Assembly (NCBI GenBank): GCA_002451275.1
Contig: DKBS01000078.1
Span: forward strand, 5,582-16,362
Reading direction: 5' to 3'
Source of the DNA: Planctomycetaceae bacterium UBA6894
GTDB taxonomy: Bacteria; Planctomycetota; Planctomycetia; Gemmatales; Gemmataceae
DNA: 10,781 nt
Shown here piece after piece: positions 7,401 through 10,781 of this stretch; the stretch's first letter is position 1; the number at the start of each line of letters is the position of its first letter. The notes under the pieces are model-generated. The model saw only the letters and a program-made list of their open reading frames with translations. It searched no databases and had not been told where the DNA came from. Both the position numbers and the translations under genes were made by a program.

Positions 7401-7497
7401 TTCTTAGCGGCCACTTGGATGGGAAGTCAGGCGCACGGGTTGAATAGATCAAACCAGGCCCCCTGTTTGCTGGGATGGAGTGGGGCGTTTACTGTTT
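7401..7497. other. Convergent intergenic gap, no clear terminator
   Basis: A 97-bp space between the 3' ends of the CPCC gene and the PEP-CTERM gene. A loose inverted repeat pairs CACGGGTTGAA (about 7435-7445) with TTCAACCGTG (about 7497-7506), with one base unpaired and a long loop. No T-tract accompanies it on either strand, so I do not call a terminator. Confidence 0.35.
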
Positions 7498-8214
7498 TCA
7501 ACCGTGTTGAGCGGAAAACGGCATTTCCGTTACCCGCTTGGTGCGCCTTTTACGCCACAGGGCACCGCCACCCAGCAGGGAGGCAAGACCACCCAGAAGC
7601 AGGGTGCCGGGTTCGGGGACCGAGGCGGTGACTTGCATGCCGAGGGCGGGAATGGTCAGGTTACTCCAGCTACTATTGTAATCGTTGTATCTGGCGGCGG
7701 TGGTGGGATTCGACACGAAGGCGCTTGACCCGCTTCCTCCCAAACCCCAGTACATATTGTTGCCAATGACACCCGTATTGCCTTCCACCACCACCCAGTA
7801 CGAGGTGTTCGTCGAAAGGCTGATGTTTAGCCCGCTAAATGTTGCCGGAGTCAAAGTGCCAGGCGGTGAAGAGGAGATTGTTGAGATGTCCCGAGTGCCG
7901 ACGGTGACAATTTTTGTACCAACCGAATTGGAATTATCGGAATAAATGTCCACCGTGAAGGTGCCGGGGTTGTAGGGCGATGTCCAGAGGTTCACCTTGA
8001 TTTGGGTGAGAACATTGCCGCCAACTTGCGTGACAATCCGTTGGGCCATTTTGGCGCTAGTATCACGAAATTGCCAAGCGTTGTAGGTATAACCAGACCC
8101 GGTGAAGCTGGTGTTGTTGTTTTGCAGGTAGTCGTAGAGAAGGACATCCGCCCGGGAAACGGGTGAAGAGATCGCCAGACTCAGGCTAGTGACCCACCAG
8201 TAGAGAAGGCGCAC
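7498..8214 (-). CDS. PEP-CTERM sorted exported protein, choice-of-anchor-R-like
   Basis: A 238-residue envelope protein. The start is GTG at 8212-8214 with AGGGGA about seven bases upstream; an ATG at 8219-8221 is out of frame. Signal peptide about 1-22 (WWVTSLSLAISSPVSRA). The body is a Ser/Thr/Asn-rich beta-sandwich with GTFTVDIYSDNSNS, LSGLNISL-like and NTSYWVVVEG segments, which resembles the choice-of-anchor-R type of domain found in PEP-CTERM proteins. The C-terminal sorting signal is clear: VPEPGT (PEP at 200-202), a hydrophobic helix LLLGGLASLLGGGALW, then RKRR at 221-224. Proteins of this class are processed by an exosortase (EpsH family) and linked to exopolysaccharide or surface structures; no exosortase is in the window. 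Unusually, 14 residues (TKRVTEMPFSAQHG) follow the basic cluster. It appears monocistronic, since a terminator separates it from the upstream acyltransferase. Confidence 0.92.
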   Translation of the reverse strand: MRLLYWWVTSLSLAISSPVSRADVLLYDYLQNNNTSFTGSGYTYNAWQFRDTSAKMAQRIVTQVGGNVLTQIKVNLWTSPYNPGTFTVDIYSDNSNSVGTKIVTVGTRDISTISSSPPGTLTPATFSGLNISLSTNTSYWVVVEGNTGVIGNNMYWGLGGSGSSAFVSNPTTAARYNDYNSSWSNLTIPALGMQVTASVPEPGTLLLGGLASLLGGGALWRKRRTKRVTEMPFSAQHG

Positions 8215-8314
8215 GGAGCATCCCCTGAAGGTCTTGAAACCGGTTCTGGGTCGGCCACCGAGGGCGTGGTGGATTCAATCCGGAACTTGGCTTGGAATCA
8301 TTATTAACTCTAAC
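8215..8314 (-). promoter_or_regulatory. Upstream region of PEP-CTERM gene
   Basis: The terminator at 8315-8343 implies that the PEP-CTERM gene starts from its own promoter in this roughly 100-bp stretch. An AT-rich patch lies at about 8298-8320 (minus strand TTAGAGTTAATAATGATT), which is the best place for RNA polymerase to melt DNA, but I see no well-spaced -35/-10 pair. A weak stem, CCACC (8255-8259) with GGTGG (8268-8272), falls in the presumed leader. Confidence 0.3.
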
Positions 8315-8343
8315 AAAAAACCTTTCATTTGTATTTGGAAAGG
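8315..8343 (-). terminator. Intrinsic terminator downstream of acyltransferase
   Basis: On the minus strand the sequence reads CCTTTC, an 11-base AT-rich loop, GAAAGG, then six T residues and G. The arms are perfect (6 bp) and the T-tract directly follows, as for rho-independent termination. It lies about 100 bp past the acyltransferase stop codon and upstream of the PEP-CTERM gene, so it should insulate the two. The stem is short and only half GC, so termination may be partial. Confidence 0.6.
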
Positions 8344-8445
8344 ACTTTCTATTCATTTGTTGGGGTAAACCCTAGTGAAGGGGCTGGCGATTGTGCGGCT
8401 TTTGCCCGGAATAGGGTGTCAGGCGGAAGGTGGTTTGGGTTGGAG

Positions 8446-10176
8446 TTACAGGTTTTTGCGGCCGTTGAGCAGCCAGCCGAGGGGTTTGTCGCGCACCAGG
8501 AGCTGGTAGCTGAGCAGCAGCAGGATGCTGGAGACGCTGAGCATGAACAGGAATTTAACCCAGGCCGGCCAGGGCCAATCGCAGACGAGCGCCTGCAGGG
8601 CGATGACCAGCGGCAGGTGCGCCAGGTAGAGCCAGTAGGAGGAATCGGAGACATAGCGGATGGCGGGGCTTTGGCGGTTGATGACCGCGTGGAACAAGCC
8701 CATCATGCCCAGCGCCATCAGCCAGGTGTAGGCGACCTGGAGGGGGGTGTTGAGCAGGCGATTGTCGAGGGTGTTGAGCGCCGCCGGGAAAAGCACCACC
8801 AAGGCAATGGGGAGCCAGAAATTCCACCGGGTGCCCAGGCGGGCATAGGTGTCATGGTTGCGATAATAGATGGTGCCAAAGAAGAAAAAGACCGCATAGT
8901 AGGCGAGCACATGCGGCTTGGGCAGGATGCCCATGGAGGTGTCGGGCCCGATAATGCCCGGAGGGGCGCCGGGGAAAACGGGGACCGCCATGCAGAATTG
9001 CGGCAGCAGGGTGAGGGTGATGGCAACCACCAGCGAGGGAATGAGGCGAGGCCGCCAGCCTGACAGACCCGGTGTGAATCTGCCGGCGAGGGCGGCGACC
9101 AAGGCGAACAGGGCCACGAGCCACATCAGGATCCATAGGAACCACAGGTAGTTGAAGGTGGCATCCTCGAAGAGTTGCCAGGTCCAGCCGTTCACTGTCA
9201 CCCGGTAACGGTCCGAGGCGAGGGACCGGGTGTAGGTGGTCAGCCAGACTGGCAGTGGTGCCGGTTTGGCGGCCGGGGGAGGGGTGGCCTGGGCCGGCTG
9301 TGATTCCTTGGATTTGGCGCCGAACAGACCTGCGAGGCCGGCTGTGGCCATCCTGCCACCGAGGTAGGCGCGGACCTCGTTGCGGCCCTTGTCGATGGCG
9401 GCCATTGCCGCATCATCGGGCTCGGAGCCCTTGACTGCGCGGAGTATGCCTTTGGTGAGGGCGGGGTCGGCGAAGGTGGACATCATGGGCGTGATGCCGT
9501 TGGCGTTGGCGGCGAGGGGATCGCCACCCTTGGCCGCCAGAAGCTTGAGTAGGTCGGGCCGACCGAGGAAGGCGGCGGTTCCTAGTGCCGTGGAGCCGTC
9601 GCCGGTGGTACCCATCGGGTTGGCACCGCGGTCCAGAAGCAGCCGGGTGGCGGGCTCATCGCCCCACAGAACGGCCCAGCCCAGGGGGCGGACCTTCAGT
9701 CTGGAATCGGGTTGCTCAATATCTGCGCCTGTATCGAGCAGTTGCTCCATGCGGGCGGTGTCGCCCCGGACGATGGCGGCTTGGAGTGGCTCGCCGGGGT
9801 GGCTGGCGTTCCAGGCGGAGGCCCAGCCGATGACGCTGTTGGTGAGCGGAACCAGCGTGGCCAGGCCGAGGAGGCAGGGGATGAGGATGCGGAGGCTGCG
9901 GTTTTGCAGCATGGGGACAAGGCCGCGCCGGGCCAGCAGCAGCGCGGTGAAATAACCGCTGACGATGAAGAAGAGCTGCATGCGGAAGCCATGGATGGCG
10001 GAGTAGAGCCAGTAGAAGACCCCGCTGGGCCGGCTGTCCATGACCATCCAAGGGGTGCCGCCCAGAGACAGCGAGATGTGCAGCGCGATGCCCAGCAGCA
10101 TGGCAAAGGCGCGGAGGGCATCGAGATCGTGCCGGCGTTCGGAGACCAGGGCGGGGAGTTCGACGGTGCGGGTCAT
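8446..10176 (-). CDS. AT3 membrane acyltransferase (OpgC-like) with inserted ankyrin repeats
   Basis: A 576-residue inner-membrane protein of the acyltransferase 3 family, which transfers acyl groups to extracytoplasmic sugars or glycans. The N-terminal motif RRHDLDALRAFAMLLGIALH carries the family R-x10-H pair (R22, H33). GFRMQLFFIVSGYF (63-76) and FNYLWFLWILMW fit the OpgC/MdoC-type branch. Transmembrane segments lie at about 19-38, 64-82, 95-117 and, after a large gap, several from about 335 to 570. The gap (about 126-335) holds three ankyrin repeats: PLQAAIVRGD..LLDTGAD, PLGWAVLWGD..LLLDRGAN and ALGTAAFLGR..LLAAKGGD. An Ala/Pro/Lys-rich linker follows (PAQATPPPAAKPAPLP). If the N-terminus is cytoplasmic, three helices before the insert would place the ankyrins outside the cytoplasm, which is unusual. 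ATG at 10174-10176 has no clear ribosome binding site. A paralogue lies upstream at the right edge. The acyl acceptor is unknown. Confidence 0.94.
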   Translation of the reverse strand: MTRTVELPALVSERRHDLDALRAFAMLLGIALHISLSLGGTPWMVMDSRPSGVFYWLYSAIHGFRMQLFFIVSGYFTALLLARRGLVPMLQNRSLRILIPCLLGLATLVPLTNSVIGWASAWNASHPGEPLQAAIVRGDTARMEQLLDTGADIEQPDSRLKVRPLGWAVLWGDEPATRLLLDRGANPMGTTGDGSTALGTAAFLGRPDLLKLLAAKGGDPLAANANGITPMMSTFADPALTKGILRAVKGSEPDDAAMAAIDKGRNEVRAYLGGRMATAGLAGLFGAKSKESQPAQATPPPAAKPAPLPVWLTTYTRSLASDRYRVTVNGWTWQLFEDATFNYLWFLWILMWLVALFALVAALAGRFTPGLSGWRPRLIPSLVVAITLTLLPQFCMAVPVFPGAPPGIIGPDTSMGILPKPHVLAYYAVFFFFGTIYYRNHDTYARLGTRWNFWLPIALVVLFPAALNTLDNRLLNTPLQVAYTWLMALGMMGLFHAVINRQSPAIRYVSDSSYWLYLAHLPLVIALQALVCDWPWPAWVKFLFMLSVSSILLLLSYQLLVRDKPLGWLLNGRKNL

Positions 10177-10274
10177 GGGGGCGTTCGGGCATGGCGATTC
10201 TGGAAATGATGGAGATACAGACTACACCCAAATACCACGGGAAAGAAAGGCGAGTTTCAAGTGTTTCCATGGAG

Positions 10275-10291
10275 GGACATTTTGAATGTCC
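10275..10291. promoter_or_regulatory. Perfect 7-bp-arm palindrome, possible operator
   Basis: GGACATT-TTG-AATGTCC is a perfect inverted repeat with a 3-base centre, about 100 bp upstream of the acyltransferase start and just upstream of the weak TTGAAA promoter candidate. No T-tract follows on either strand, so it is unlikely to be an intrinsic terminator. The symmetry and 17-bp length would suit a dimeric repressor or activator site. The role is inferred from geometry only. Confidence 0.4.
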
Positions 10292-10417
10292 TGGCGATTT
10301 CCGGCAGGTTACATCGCACCTGTGACTCTTTAGGAGCCAGGTCGGACCCGATAGGTGGTGAGGCTGAGATAGACCTGTTGAATTCGGTGCCGTGGTTCAT
10401 CCTGGTCTGGGGTTCCT

Positions 10418-10477
10418 TTAGGAGCGCGTTACGAAGGCTTTCTTCTCCTCCTCGGTCAGTTCATCGGGTGTTTTTAT
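10418..10477 (-). pseudogene. Possible short gene remnant with ATA at the start position
   Basis: On the minus strand, AGGAG (10488-10492) is followed ten bases later by ATA, then codons for KTPDELTEEEKKAFVTRS and a TAA at 10418-10420. The charged, helix-forming KTPDELTEEEKKAF looks like a typical protein N-terminus, and the ribosome binding site is well placed, but the start would be ATA. A shift of frame after KKAF gives RNALLKEPQTRMN and an open frame to about 10257. This could be a gene inactivated by a start-codon change and a frameshift, or chance. There is no homology I recognise. Confidence 0.22.
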
Positions 10478-10661
10478 TGTGTGTTTTCTCCTGGGGTGTC
10501 ATGAAGCCACCAACACAAGCTGGAGCCGCATGTTGGGCGAAACCTGTGAAAAGCATGAGGGAGTGTGTCAGGTTGAGGGGTGGCATGGCTAGGAGGCGGA
10601 TTATTGTTCCACGATTTCTGTAAGTTTGGAGGCGGGCTGACTGGACTGGAAACAGGGAGCG

Positions 10662-10781
10662 TCAGCTTTTGCGCGGGCCGTTGAGGAGCCAGCCGACTGG
10701 GGTGTGGCGCACGAGGATTTGGTAGCTGGCCAGCAGCAGGGCGTGGACCGCGACTGCCACCAGGGAAAACTTGAGGGCGGC
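10662..10781 (-). CDS. Second AT3 acyltransferase, C-terminal end only
   Basis: The last 39 codons of a minus-strand gene that enters from the right edge. It ends at TGA (10662-10664) and is open at 10781. The translation contains a hydrophobic helix (FSLVAVAVHALLLASYQ) and the tail ILVRHTPVGWLLNGPRKS. This matches the C-terminus of the complete acyltransferase in this window (LLVRDKPLGWLLNGRKNL) with the same spacing, so the two are paralogues arranged head to tail. The role is presumed to be membrane acyl transfer to a glycan; whether this copy also carries an ankyrin insert cannot be seen. The DNA of the two tails is also similar but clearly diverged, so the duplication is not very recent. 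Confidence 0.88.
   Translation of the reverse strand, partial: AALKFSLVAVAVHALLLASYQILVRHTPVGWLLNGPRKS

Larger units (their letters stand above)
10177..10661. other. 485-bp gap between the two acyltransferase genes
   Basis: No intact gene is convincing here. The stretch holds a perfect palindrome at 10275-10291 and a possible small gene remnant at 10418-10477. A 10-bp direct repeat (CTTTAGGAGC) occurs at 10328-10337 and 10416-10425. On the minus strand, TTGAAA near 10254-10259 is followed 17 bases later by TGGTAT, a weak promoter candidate for the acyltransferase. A 120-codon plus-strand frame (10261-10623) has no domain-like pattern and is not called. Base composition is less GC-rich than in the flanking genes. 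Confidence 0.5.

Noticed and set aside
7514..7535. Small hairpin AACGG-CATTT-CCGTT as terminator of the PEP-CTERM gene
   Set aside because: It lies inside the coding sequence before the stop codon and has no T-tract.
8329..9063. Plus-strand frame of 244 codons opposite the acyltransferase C-terminus
   Set aside because: Its His/Gln/Glu/Gly-rich composition is the antisense of transmembrane helices. The opposite strand has a clear AT3 protein and a terminator overlaps its start.
10261..10623. Plus-strand frame of 120 codons between the acyltransferases
   Set aside because: No ribosome binding site of note, Arg/Pro/Cys-rich sequence without a domain pattern, and it overlaps the palindrome.

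Overview
The window is GC-rich bacterial DNA, and its gene content points to Verrucomicrobiota (Planctomycetota is the main alternative). It holds a formylglycine-type sulfatase with a signal peptide, an exported TIM-barrel-like glycan protein, a LamG/beta-propeller secreted protein, a PEP-CTERM sorted protein and OpgC-like acyltransferase 3 (AT3) membrane enzymes. Almost every gene lies on the minus strand; only a small CPCC cysteine-rich gene is on the plus strand. The long plus-strand reading frames opposite the big genes are high-GC shadows.

Layout by coordinate: (1) 1-43 is a 16-bp tandem repeat running off the left edge. (2) 3-737 is a decayed minus-strand gene with two in-frame stop codons. 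(3) 865-6879 is a four-gene minus-strand cluster. In transcription order it encodes an exported glycoside-hydrolase-like protein (6879-4528), a sulfatase (4469-3138), a helix-turn-helix regulator-like protein (3106-2555) and a LamG protein whose jelly roll is interrupted by a predicted seven-bladed propeller (about 2490-865). Gaps are about 30-65 bp, so the cluster is probably one operon; its theme is processing of sulfated polysaccharides. (4) 7041-7400 (+) is the CPCC-type protein, divergent from the cluster. (5) 8214-7498 (-) is a PEP-CTERM protein, convergent with it. (6) 10176-8446 (-) is an AT3 membrane acyltransferase with three ankyrin repeats spliced between transmembrane helices, followed by a hairpin-plus-T-tract terminator at 8315-8343. 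(7) 10177-10661 is a 485-bp gap with a perfect 7-bp-arm palindrome and a possible small gene remnant. (8) 10662-10781 (-) is the C-terminus of a second, paralogous AT3 acyltransferase that continues past the right edge.

How the parts fit: the glycan cluster exports at least three proteins. The sulfatase would remove sulfate esters, the TIM-barrel protein would act on the glycan backbone, and the LamG/propeller protein would bind glycan or act as a surface protein. The HTH protein encoded inside the cluster may provide feedback control. The acyltransferase pair would modify surface or periplasmic glycans, and the PEP-CTERM protein belongs to the exosortase-dependent envelope. The cooperative roles are inferred from family and position. 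The two most unusual items are the two nested-domain architectures: a propeller inside LamG, and ankyrins inside AT3.
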